A stretch of DNA of 64,000 bases from Microbulbifer thermotolerans (GTDB lineage Bacteria > Pseudomonadota > Gammaproteobacteria > Pseudomonadales > Cellvibrionaceae): NCBI RefSeq assembly GCF_900112305.1, contig NZ_FOKT01000006.1, forward strand, positions 310,001-374,000, given 5' to 3'. The position numbers and the translations under genes are program-made. The notes under the pieces are model-generated. The model worked only from the letters and a program-made list of their open reading frames with translations, was not told the DNA's origin and made no database searches. Below are positions 1-7,706 of the stretch, one piece after another; the first letter of the stretch is position 1, and every line of letters starts with the position of its first letter.

Positions 1-1127
1 AGTGTCTCGTGCGGCTTGGTTTTGGCGATTCCCTGAATAAATGGCAGCAGATTGACGCCGTCAATATCCTCCGGAAGGCTCTCCTTACCACCAGCGGCAT
101 AATAAAATGTTGGAAGTAGATCCAGGGTAATGATCGGGTGATTGTAGGATATGTTTTTCGGTAGTTTTTTCGGCCAACTCATCAGAAATGGGACGCGAAT
201 GCCTCCTTCCAGATGCGTTGCTTTAGTTCCGCTGAGCGGGTAGTTGTTGGAGGCATTGTGGTCAGTTGGACCTCCATTATCGTTAGTGAATACAAGCAGT
301 GTGTTTTCAGTTAGCTGTAATTCATCCAGAGTGGATAGTAATTTTCCCACTCCGCGGTCGAGAGCTCTGGTCATGGCCGCGACTTTTTGCCTATTTCCAC
401 TGAGGGTGGGGAAGGCCTGGATATCTTCCGGCAGGGCGTCCATAGGTGCATGCACTGCGTTAAAGGATAAATACAGAAAGAAAGGATTTGATCGGTTGCG
501 TTTAACGAATGCGACCGCTTCATCTGCTAGAGCATCGGTCAGATAGCGGCTTGTTTCTGCGTAACTGCCGAAATTTCGTTCGAGAAAGTTCTCTGTTAGA
601 TGATGATTGGGGTTGTTTTCAGAGAATGGAAAATATGAACGTGCGCCGCCGCGAAAACCATAGAATTCATCAAATCCGCGGTTTAATGGGTGAAACCGGT
701 CCGCATTACCCAGGTGCCATTTGCCTAGGATGGCAGTTCTATAGCCCAGGGGCTTCAGATAGTCGGCGATGGTTTTTTCATCGACAGGGAGGCCCATGTC
801 GTCTCCGGTTGTACCACTTTTACTCATGTAGCCGGGAACATTATTTTCTTCAAAACCGAATTTCTGCTGGTATTTCCCGGTGATCAAGCCAGCTCTAGAG
901 GGGCCGCATACAGCGGCACTTACGTATGCCTGCTGGAAGCGCACACCGGTTTCGGCAATACGGTCGATATTGGGTGTTTGGAATACTTGGCTACCTTGAA
1001 AGCTGAAATCGGCATATCCCGCATCGTCAGCCAAGATTAAAATGATGTTTGGTTTTTTAGGTGACTCTACGGCTGCGCTGACTGCGGAAATGAGTCCAAG
1101 CAGTAACAAAATGATTCTTATAAACAT
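1..1127 (-). CDS. Sulfatase, family S1 (C-terminus cut by window edge)
   Basis: Hydrolyses sulfate esters, presumably on carrageenan or agar oligosaccharides in the periplasm. About 375 residues are visible; the 3' end lies outside the window. A hydrophobic N-terminal signal (residues 3-19) is followed by the metal-binding [12 protein letters not shown] stretch, then C-G-P-S-R with Cys74 as the residue matured to formylglycine, and a GKWHLG motif. ATG at 1127 was chosen because it begins the signal peptide. It is a close paralogue of the sulfatase at 10412-11833, sharing long blocks around the active site and the [11 protein letters not shown] stretch. Its upstream region carries the TTGTTAACAA operator type seen in the agar-type locus rather than the palindrome of its neighbours. 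The regiospecificity of the sulfatase cannot be told from sequence. No formylglycine-generating enzyme is in the window. Confidence 0.93.
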   Translation of the reverse strand, partial: MFIRIILLLLGLISAVSAAVESPKKPNIILILADDAGYADFSFQGSQVFQTPNIDRIAETGVRFQQAYVSAAVCGPSRAGLITGKYQQKFGFEENNVPGYMSKSGTTGDDMGLPVDEKTIADYLKPLGYRTAILGKWHLGNADRFHPLNRGFDEFYGFRGGARSYFPFSENNPNHHLTENFLERNFGSYAETSRYLTDALADEAVAFVKRNRSNPFFLYLSFNAVHAPMDALPEDIQAFPTLSGNRQKVAAMTRALDRGVGKLLSTLDELQLTENTLLVFTNDNGGPTDHNASNNYPLSGTKATHLEGGIRVPFLMSWPKKLPKNISYNHPIITLDLLPTFYYAAGGKESLPEDIDGVNLLPFIQGIAKTKPHET

Positions 1128-1176
1128 GGCTTTAGCCCAGTGAGGAACACGGGCTTGCTTTATATCATATTGTATA

Positions 1177-1186
1177 TTGTTAACAA
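1177..1186. promoter_or_regulatory. TTGTTAACAA operator upstream of sulfatase
   Basis: Perfect 10-bp palindrome of the FadR/GntR type (t.GT..AC.a), 50 bp upstream of the sulfatase start. On the minus strand TTGTTA is followed after 16 bp by TATAAA, a plausible promoter in which the operator covers the -35. The same decamer occurs at 37400 and 43868 in the agar-type locus. Confidence 0.5.
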
Positions 1187-1340
1187 AGCTTGATGATGGC
1201 GAGCCAAGGAGCTCTGATTAACCCATGTGATTGCTGCGGCGGGCGCTCAAGCAATTGGTCGCGAAGTCTCTTTATGGCCAGGAAGTGCATTAATCATGGG
1301 CTCTCTAGCCTGTATTAAATCATTATCCGCAAACAGGGAA

Positions 1341-2384
1341 TCATTGCGCACTGGTATTTTGCGTTTTCTTTATATGGATTTGGAATGACCAGCTGCGAGA
1401 GGACTGTGGTGGTACTGTTGGGGCGGTTCCACGTTCGATCAGTGTTTTGAGGCTGTCGGCGTTACCGATAGCTGGCTCCAATACCAGGTTGAAATGAGGT
1501 CTTCCACCATCGCCCGCCCAGCTGCGATAGTTCAACCAAAGGGCGATATGGGGGATCTGTGTGATCGGTAGCTCAAACAGAAGTTGTTCATTAGTGTAGG
1601 GGTTGTGTAGCCCGGCCATCTTAAGGGCTCCCCCATTGCCGCAGTCGCTGAGGTCTGTGGCAGAAAGCAGCTTGGCTGCGAACGGCTTTTCTGCTTCAGG
1701 ATCTGGTATTAAGGAAAGGTCGTAGGCATTGGCAGTCTTTGGCCAAGTGACCACTTCATCCGTTGTTACAGGTGCATTTGGCGTGGCAAATGAGCAGTGT
1801 AGCCTGTGGTGTTTCGGCAATATGAGGCGCATACCTGGACGCAGTTGGAGTGCGGGGTGTAGGCACCAGCTGAAGGGAAAAGATAGGTCGCCGGGATTGT
1901 TCAGTTGGTATTCCAGCGAAACAGTACTTTGAGCGGGACTCAGTTTTAACGTTCTCTGAAATTCGCAGGACAGGGTGGAGCAGGATTGTTTTAGGGTGAT
2001 AAAAGCCGCACCATTGCTATCCACGCCCACCGACGTTTCCCGCCAGGGGCGCCCGTAGAGTTCCCCGTGATCCGGTAAGTGGAGGCCCGCAAGTGGGCCG
2101 GCATGGGATGGCAGGGTGCAGGCATCCACGCTGGGGAAGCACTCGTCAATTCCACCGGTATCGTGTTGTTCGGTGTAACTGTGTTGGATCGCGGCCTCTT
2201 TGTAGCTGATCCTCCCATTGTGCCAAAGCCACTCTGTCTGTTTTTCAACGCCCGAACATAAACTGACAATTTTCCCTCCCAGTTGGGGTACCACGATCAG
2301 GGATAAGCTGCGGTTCTGCATCTTATAGGCGGACAGGCCGCGGATATGGCAGGGTGTGATCGTTGCGGTGTCGGGTGTGGCCAT
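1341..2384 (-). CDS. Galactose mutarotase-like (aldose 1-epimerase superfamily) protein
   Basis: A 347-residue protein with the fold signature of the galactose mutarotase superfamily: an N-terminal PQLGGKIVSL stretch, a GGIDECFPSVDACTLP segment near residue 80, an L-P-D-H-G-E-L-G/Y segment with the histidine expected at the active site near residue 105, and a C-terminal beta-rich half ending in a W-x2-D-x-G-R-P-H-F-like run. It has no signal peptide, so it probably acts in the cytoplasm, interconverting anomers of galactose or anhydrogalactose before oxidation. It lies downstream of the GH16 gene on the same strand with a 274-bp gap containing an inverted repeat. Members of this superfamily are often annotated DUF4432 or generic aldose epimerase; the exact substrate is inferred from the neighbourhood only. 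Confidence 0.75.
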   Translation of the reverse strand: MATPDTATITPCHIRGLSAYKMQNRSLSLIVVPQLGGKIVSLCSGVEKQTEWLWHNGRISYKEAAIQHSYTEQHDTGGIDECFPSVDACTLPSHAGPLAGLHLPDHGELYGRPWRETSVGVDSNGAAFITLKQSCSTLSCEFQRTLKLSPAQSTVSLEYQLNNPGDLSFPFSWCLHPALQLRPGMRLILPKHHRLHCSFATPNAPVTTDEVVTWPKTANAYDLSLIPDPEAEKPFAAKLLSATDLSDCGNGGALKMAGLHNPYTNEQLLFELPITQIPHIALWLNYRSWAGDGGRPHFNLVLEPAIGNADSLKTLIERGTAPTVPPQSSRSWSFQIHIKKTQNTSAQ

Positions 2385-2610
2385 GTCTGAAGTTCGAAGA
2401 AAAATTTATGGAATTATAAAATAATAAGCGAGTCGTTGATGCTTTTTTCTTGACTACAAAGCGTCTTCTCGCCCAGCTAATAAGCCCTGGTGGTGGAATG
2501 GACATTGCCTCTTGCCCCGAGATCAACGGCCAGTCTCACGTAATGAATAACTGGGTTCACAGTTTTTTTCATCACAGAATTTACTGGTATGAAAGAGGGA
2601 AACTGAGGCA

Positions 2611-2644
2611 TTGGGTTGGTGCCCGGCAGGTGCCGGACACCCAA
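2611..2644. repeat. Imperfect inverted repeat between GH16 and mutarotase genes
   Basis: TTGGGT..GTGCCCGGCA GG TGCCGGACACCCAA forms a long, slightly imperfect hairpin in the 274-bp gap. No T-tract follows on the minus strand, so it looks more like an mRNA-processing or stability hairpin than a simple terminator. Confidence 0.5.
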
Positions 2645-2658
2645 GGGAGCTTCTATGG

Positions 2659-4545
2659 TTACGGGGTTACGGTAAGTGAATAAGTCGCTGTTTTTCCTTT
2701 ATTTTTTGTCTTCACGGTAATCTCTGCCGATCCTGCGCGTTTTGCGCTGACAACGCCGTCGGCATTCACGATAGCTACGGATGGATTGCTGCTGCTAAAC
2801 ACGACGCGCTTGTTACTGGCGCATGCCGGTGTGACTGTGGGTGTGATCCTTATGCTTTGCCCCACAGAAAGCTCGCCGCTGTCCGGTGTGACATGCACAC
2901 CGCTGACGGGCACCCAGCCCCCTGTGCAGCTTTCCCCATCGCCGCTGGAGGATACCACTGATAGTTTGGTCGAGGCTTTGTGTCCACCATCTTCTGTTGT
3001 AACCGTGATTTTTACATTGCCGACAGATTTGCCCTGCACCTGTCCCTGCTGGTCAACAGTGGCAACCTGCATGTTATTCGAGTGCCAGCTGACATCGGGG
3101 TTGTCCGCATTTGCCGGGAAAACCGTGGCTTCCAGGCGGGTTGTTTCACCAACTTGCAGCTCAGTGGTATCGGCTGAGACCGATACCCCGGTGACTGCCA
3201 CGGGCCCGGGGCTTTGGCGGTCAACCACCTTGATGGGCTGAAGTTCCCCCATTTGAAAAATGTCGCTGCCGTTGGAAGAGCGGAATACCGGTGCAAGGGC
3301 GTAGTAATGCCCCTGGGGCAATTGGTCAGCGGGGGTAACGCCACTGAGATCCAGGCGAAGTGTCGTTTGTCCACCGTACCGCTTTTCTTCACTGGTTACC
3401 GATGCATCGTTGGCGCTGGCAACAATTCTTACGAAGCCATCTGTATTTTTTTCCACAAGATTGACGGTGATGCCGTTGTATTTATCGCCAACTACATGGT
3501 GATTACTGCCGCCGTGGTAGTTGACCACGACTTCGAGTTTGCCACCGGTTTCATAGTCAGTGGTCAGGTATTTGTTTTTGTTATCGACCCAGATAGAGGG
3601 CAATACTTCCCAGGTCTTCACGTATTCCACCTGCATGGTGGCGTCTTCTGGGAAGCCCTCCGCAGTTACTGTGTCCGGATTGGGGTCTGCGCGATTGCAC
3701 GCATCGTTGTATTTGATGAGTTGGCGGCGAAGGCCCATCGAAAAGATGACGTGCATGGGACGGTGCCAGAACAGATTGGGTTTTTCTCCAATGAGTTCGC
3801 CGTCTACATACCAGCGAATGACATCCTTGCGGTTTTCTACCGCGTAGGTGTGGAAGTCCTTCGACGGATCAAAAGGTGCCTCGAATTTGAGCAGCTGGGC
3901 TTCCGGGTAGGGCTTCGGGCGCCGCCAGTAGGTTTTGCCGTCCTCGCCGACAATACGGGCGTGTAGGTTGTGATCCATAACATTGACAGGGTCCGCATCG
4001 TCTGGGCCGGGGCCATACCAGTCGGCCTGCTGCAGCTCGACCACATCAATTTCGCTGTAATCCACGCTGCCGGGAACATTGCGATCGGGATAGGGGTGGC
4101 CGTCGCTGTATAACCAGAAAGCGGGGCTCAGGCCGGGAAAGATTTTTACGCCTTTGATTCGCGCTTCGTAATAGCCGTAAACACCGTCGGCCGCCGACTT
4201 TACTGCCCCAGATTTATAGTAGAGCTCGCGTTGTACCGTCGCGCCGCCCTGGCAGCTGTCGCGAAATGGCCGGGTATGGGTTTCCTGGGTTGCGATGATA
4301 TTGAGTTTTCCATCCCGCACATAGGCGTTGTTTTCGTCGAATGTCCAGGCGCCGATCACTAAGTCACTTGGGGCATTGATCCATTTTGCGGTGTTAAGGC
4401 TATTGCCTTCGAAGTCATCGGTACGGTTACCGAGCTCCTTCCAGCGCATTTCACCTTCAACGGCACCCAGTGGCCGTATGTCTTGGGCTTGTACGGCGGT
4501 GCAGCTGGCGAGCAGCAGGACCGCCAGTGTATGCGTCGTTTTCAT
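2659..4545 (-). CDS. GH16 glycoside hydrolase, probable kappa-carrageenase, with two Big2 domains
   Basis: Endo-hydrolase of beta-1,4 linkages in a red-algal galactan, secreted. The 628-residue protein has a short signal peptide (cleavage after AQA at 20 fits; an L-A-S-C lipobox at Cys15 is the alternative). A GH16 domain spans roughly residues 30-320 with the catalytic S-E-I-D-V-V-E motif (Glu165 nucleophile, Asp167, Glu170 acid/base). Position and wording match my recollection of the characterised Pseudoalteromonas carrageenovora kappa-carrageenase better than agarases. A linker beta-domain follows (about 320-455), then two Ig-like Big2 domains (about 456-540 and 550-628), each with the V-x-V-x-x-x-x-x-x-L-x-V-G-x-x-x-x-x-x-x-x-V-x-P pattern; these may bind polysaccharide or the cell surface. 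Start is ATG at the signal peptide. A porphyranase or agarase activity cannot be excluded. Confidence 0.82.
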   Translation of the reverse strand: MKTTHTLAVLLLASCTAVQAQDIRPLGAVEGEMRWKELGNRTDDFEGNSLNTAKWINAPSDLVIGAWTFDENNAYVRDGKLNIIATQETHTRPFRDSCQGGATVQRELYYKSGAVKSAADGVYGYYEARIKGVKIFPGLSPAFWLYSDGHPYPDRNVPGSVDYSEIDVVELQQADWYGPGPDDADPVNVMDHNLHARIVGEDGKTYWRRPKPYPEAQLLKFEAPFDPSKDFHTYAVENRKDVIRWYVDGELIGEKPNLFWHRPMHVIFSMGLRRQLIKYNDACNRADPNPDTVTAEGFPEDATMQVEYVKTWEVLPSIWVDNKNKYLTTDYETGGKLEVVVNYHGGSNHHVVGDKYNGITVNLVEKNTDGFVRIVASANDASVTSEEKRYGGQTTLRLDLSGVTPADQLPQGHYYALAPVFRSSNGSDIFQMGELQPIKVVDRQSPGPVAVTGVSVSADTTELQVGETTRLEATVFPANADNPDVSWHSNNMQVATVDQQGQVQGKSVGNVKITVTTEDGGHKASTKLSVVSSSGDGESCTGGWVPVSGVHVTPDSGELSVGQSIRITPTVTPACASNKRVVFSSSNPSVAIVNADGVVSAKRAGSAEITVKTKNKGKTATYSLTVTP

Positions 4546-4627
4546 GTCGGACTCTCTTCGCTAGAAAAATTTATTGTTTTATCTCGCTACGCTGAGATGA
4601 TCGCTCAACGAGTGAGCGTACAAATCC

Positions 4628-4643
4628 AAACATCATACGAATG
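4628..4643. promoter_or_regulatory. Degenerate half-palindrome upstream of kappa-carrageenase-like gene
   Basis: AAACATCATACGAATG matches the left 10 bases of the TAAACAT-CAT-ATGTTTA operator used elsewhere in this locus, but the second arm has diverged. It sits 82 bp upstream of the GH16 start in an otherwise unremarkable 352-bp gap. It may be a weak or single-arm site. Confidence 0.25.
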
Positions 4644-4778
4644 CATTTGCAATATGTCATCTGTTTGTCGGAGTGAAAACGAGAGCTTTATTGCAGAATT
4701 GAGGTGACGGGGTTGATATGCGAAATAAACCTACGTTTACCCCAGTGACAAAGGCGCTTTATGTGGAGATGTGGATTC

Positions 4779-4816
4779 AAAAAAGAAAAGGCGTGAATTT
4801 TCGCGCAAGGGACGCC
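4779..4816 (-). terminator. Weak possible terminator after the cytochrome gene
   Basis: On the minus strand GGCGT...ACGCC (17-base loop) is followed by TTTTCTTTTTT. The stem is only 5 bp, so the call is tentative. Confidence 0.3.
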
Positions 4817-4897
4817 AGCGCGCGGTAACAACGCCGCTGCGCCCATCGCTGGGCGCCCCGGAAGCAACCTTAGTGCTGTCGCGAATGTGTTTGTGGC

Positions 4898-7204
4898 CTA
4901 TGTTTGGGGGGCTTGCGCCAAAAATTGCCGCAGCCGTAACAAAAGTGGGTGGTTTGGGTTGACCGACAGCGACTGTTTTATCAGTGTCCGGGCTTTCCGC
5001 CATTGTTTATTTTGCACATAAAAGCTCGCCAGTCCTTGAGTAAACTCGGGGTTACCCGGCGATAATTCCAGTGCCTGCAAATAGGCTTTCTCCGCATCCG
5101 CGCGCCCTTGTTGATGCCGCAGCACCGCGAGGTTATACCAAGCGCGCGGATTGGCACCAAGACGGGCCGCTGCTTCAAGTTCTGTTTCCGCTGCTGTCAA
5201 TTGCCCCAACTCCGCCAACAGAAGCCCAAGTGCGTAGTGCGGGGCTGCGGCATCCGGCTCCTGGCTGATGACTTTCCGATAGAGCGATTCCGCCGCTGTG
5301 ATGTCACCCTGGCGGTAGCGCAACTGGGCGAGGGACATTCGGGCGGCATTTTGGTGGTCGTCGATTTCCAGCGCGCGGACAAAGTGCCGGGCAGCATCTT
5401 CTTCGCGTCCGGATTTCAGGGCGTCGGTACCCTGTTGAATATGCGATGCGGCAAAATCGCTGTTTACCGTTAGTTGCGTTTGGTATTCCTCTGCCGCTTT
5501 GGCGAGTAAATTGTGTGTATCTCGGTTCAGGGTATGCCAGGCCGGGCTGTTGGGCTTAAGTTCCACTAAACTGCGCGCCGCGGCGATGCGCACTGCGGTC
5601 ACCGGGTCGTCAAGAAGTTGCAATAGATCCGGCAACTTTTGCTCCAGGGGCAGGTCGTACATGGCACGTGCGATGGTTGCCCGGATCAGCGCGTTGCTGT
5701 CGTCCAGGCCGTGCAGCAGCGCTTGGCGCACTGCCGGATCTGTTGGCATCAACTGGGCTAGATATTGTACCGTCGCCGCGCGGGCAATATGGGGTTGAGC
5801 TGGGTCTTGCAGCAGGGTAATCAAGGCTTGTCGGGTACCCAATGGGTCCACCGCTGCCCGGGTGAGGGTGTCCGAGTAGTGTGGCGCCCGGGTGTCTCCA
5901 AACCAGAGGCGCACCTGTTCCGCCGCCCATTCGGGAGAGCGGTCCCCGTGACAGTTGTTGCAGGCGTTGGGGGTTCCGAACTTGGCACTCAGATCGGGCC
6001 TGGGAACTCTCAGGCTGTGGTCCCGTCGGAAGTCATTGGTCATGTATACCTTGCCCGGCATATGGCAATCCACGCATTGATCCCCTGTACCCCTGTCATA
6101 GGCTGTGTTCTCGCGGCTCGCTCCGTCCGGGCTGTGATGATGGTGCGCCGGCGTCGCGTATTGGGCGGCGTGGCACCCGAGGCAGAGCGCGTTGCCTTCG
6201 CGTTTGACTTTTGCGCTGTGCGGATCGTGACAGTGGGTACAGGTGACGCCCAATTGATACATGCGGCTCTGTGTAAAGGACCCGTATACAAATACCTCTT
6301 GGTCTATCTGCCCGTCACTGTGGTAAAGCCCCTGAGATAGTGGATCGGGTAGGTAGTGATTCAGCATGGAATGCCCACCGTGTTCAAACGCTGGGGTCAG
6401 CTGTTCCCGGCGCGCGTGGCAGCGGCCGCATTTCTCCACGGTTTTTTGCGACGTTTCCCCGCGAATCATGTCCAGTAGTGCCCGGTTGATGGTGGTCCCG
6501 GCCTGCGCTTGTTTCACATGTGCCGCGCCGGGGCCGTGGCAGGCTTCACACCCCACGTCCAGCGCCTGCCAGCTTGTCTCGTAGCGGTCGTCCGCGGGGA
6601 CGTAGTTTTTTTTCAGGCCGGTGCTGTGACAGTCGGCACACATACTGTTCCAGTTCATGCCGCCGCCGGTCCAATGTATCCATTCCCCGGTTTTGGGCTT
6701 CAGGTCCTCCTGCAGGTGAAACCAGAGGGAGCGCTCCGTATCCCACGCCAAAGGAAGTGCCTGCAAACGCCCTTTTTCTGTTGCCACAAGGTACTGTTGG
6801 AGTGGTTCGGTGCCAAACGTATAGAGCACCTGATAGGACTTGGCCACGCCTTCCTCCCCCTGGGTTTCAACCCAGAAAGTGTCGCCTTTTGAATAGAAGC
6901 GATGCTCAAAACCGAGTGCGCTGAGGCGGGCACCCGAGAAATCTCCCTTGACGGAAACCTTGGTGGCCCGCTGCATCGATTCATCATGATGTGACCCCAA
7001 CCAAAGCATCGTTTCCCGTTGATGGCAGTCTGAGCAGACTGCGGAACCTATGTACTGGCTTTGGGCGGCTGATCGGGGGTGTTTTTCATTCGCGGGGAGT
7101 CCGGTTTGCCGGGCGGGCTGGGGAAAAAGCGCTAAATATCCCGCGAAAGTGAGCAACATCAGCGCAACTGCCAGCATTACAGGCAGGAGGGGCTTTTTGT
7201 ACAT
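4898..7204 (-). CDS. Octaheme c-type cytochrome fused to HEAT and TPR repeats
   Basis: A 768-residue exported electron-transfer protein of unknown partner. One N-terminal membrane segment (residues 8-27) is followed by eight C-x-x-C-H haem-binding motifs at Cys57, 189, 219, 259, 322, 341, 377 and 415, all in the first 420 residues. HEAT-like alpha repeats (about 435-530) come next, then a run of tetratricopeptide repeats (about 560-760). It should face the periplasm, anchored in the inner membrane. The gene sits inside the carrageenan-type locus and shares a divergent regulatory region with the TonB receptor: minus-strand TTGTCA-N16-TATGAT overlaps the locus operator. Haem count and TPR tail match a widespread but functionally undefined family of multihaem cytochromes. 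No catalytic activity can be assigned, and no cytochrome maturation genes or obvious redox partner lie nearby. Confidence 0.88.
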   Translation of the reverse strand: MYKKPLLPVMLAVALMLLTFAGYLALFPQPARQTGLPANEKHPRSAAQSQYIGSAVCSDCHQRETMLWLGSHHDESMQRATKVSVKGDFSGARLSALGFEHRFYSKGDTFWVETQGEEGVAKSYQVLYTFGTEPLQQYLVATEKGRLQALPLAWDTERSLWFHLQEDLKPKTGEWIHWTGGGMNWNSMCADCHSTGLKKNYVPADDRYETSWQALDVGCEACHGPGAAHVKQAQAGTTINRALLDMIRGETSQKTVEKCGRCHARREQLTPAFEHGGHSMLNHYLPDPLSQGLYHSDGQIDQEVFVYGSFTQSRMYQLGVTCTHCHDPHSAKVKREGNALCLGCHAAQYATPAHHHHSPDGASRENTAYDRGTGDQCVDCHMPGKVYMTNDFRRDHSLRVPRPDLSAKFGTPNACNNCHGDRSPEWAAEQVRLWFGDTRAPHYSDTLTRAAVDPLGTRQALITLLQDPAQPHIARAATVQYLAQLMPTDPAVRQALLHGLDDSNALIRATIARAMYDLPLEQKLPDLLQLLDDPVTAVRIAAARSLVELKPNSPAWHTLNRDTHNLLAKAAEEYQTQLTVNSDFAASHIQQGTDALKSGREEDAARHFVRALEIDDHQNAARMSLAQLRYRQGDITAAESLYRKVISQEPDAAAPHYALGLLLAELGQLTAAETELEAAARLGANPRAWYNLAVLRHQQGRADAEKAYLQALELSPGNPEFTQGLASFYVQNKQWRKARTLIKQSLSVNPNHPLLLRLRQFLAQAPQT

Positions 7205-7261
7205 ATTCGCTTTTCTTATGTCTTGTCGGCCATACAGGCGGGCCGTGTCACTAGCCCTCTC

Positions 7262-7311
7262 ATCATACTGGAATGTAATCTATTGACAAACATCATATGT
7301 TTACATGTATA
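7262..7311. promoter_or_regulatory. Divergent promoters with shared palindromic operator (receptor / cytochrome)
   Basis: The operator cAAACAT-CAT-ATGTTTA lies at 7287-7303. Forward promoter: TTGACA (7283-7288), 17-bp spacer, TGTATA (7306-7311). Reverse promoter: TTGTCA (7289-7284), 16-bp spacer, TATGAT (7267-7262). One bound dimer would cover the forward spacer and touch the reverse -35, so both genes are probably co-regulated by the GntR proteins at 23-24.7 kb. Confidence 0.7.
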
Positions 7312-7706
7312 TTATGAATCCATGATGTCTTGCTCCGTACGCAGCCCCTGTAAGGGGCAGGATGTCTAACCATTCGCTCGTTCTTTGTGCGCGAGCGAGC
7401 TATTGGGCGATCAGCTTTGCCGAGGCCGGTAGTGCTGGCTGGGGAGCTCTGATGAATTCGCACCTGAAGGTAAGGATATATTTCAGGTTAATGGGACTTT
7501 AAAGTGATGGGGTGGGCACTGCGCAACAGCTAGTTACAGAAAGGTGACCGGCGGCGATACAGGGAAGCACTTATGCCTTATGGTGTTCGCTCCACTGCCC
7601 CAGGCTCCGAAACGTATTACGGGGCGCATGCGAATTGTTCACAGGTTCCCTCGGGAAGGTGAGCGCCCGCCAAAATAATTCAATATAAAAAGATGAGAGG
7701 GAAGGC
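7312..7706 (+). other. Long 5' leader of the TonB receptor mRNA
   Basis: If transcription starts about 7 bases after the -10 element, the leader is about 390 nt. It holds a GCCCC-TGTAA-GGGGC hairpin (7344-7358) and a CGCTCG/CGAGCG-type repeat near 7375-7396, but no open reading frame or riboswitch that I recognise. GGGAAGG just before the start codon serves as ribosome binding site. Confidence 0.4.

Noticed and set aside
1-1126. Plus-strand reading frames over the first 1.1 kb
   Set aside because: They are antisense shadows of a well-conserved minus-strand sulfatase with all active-site motifs.
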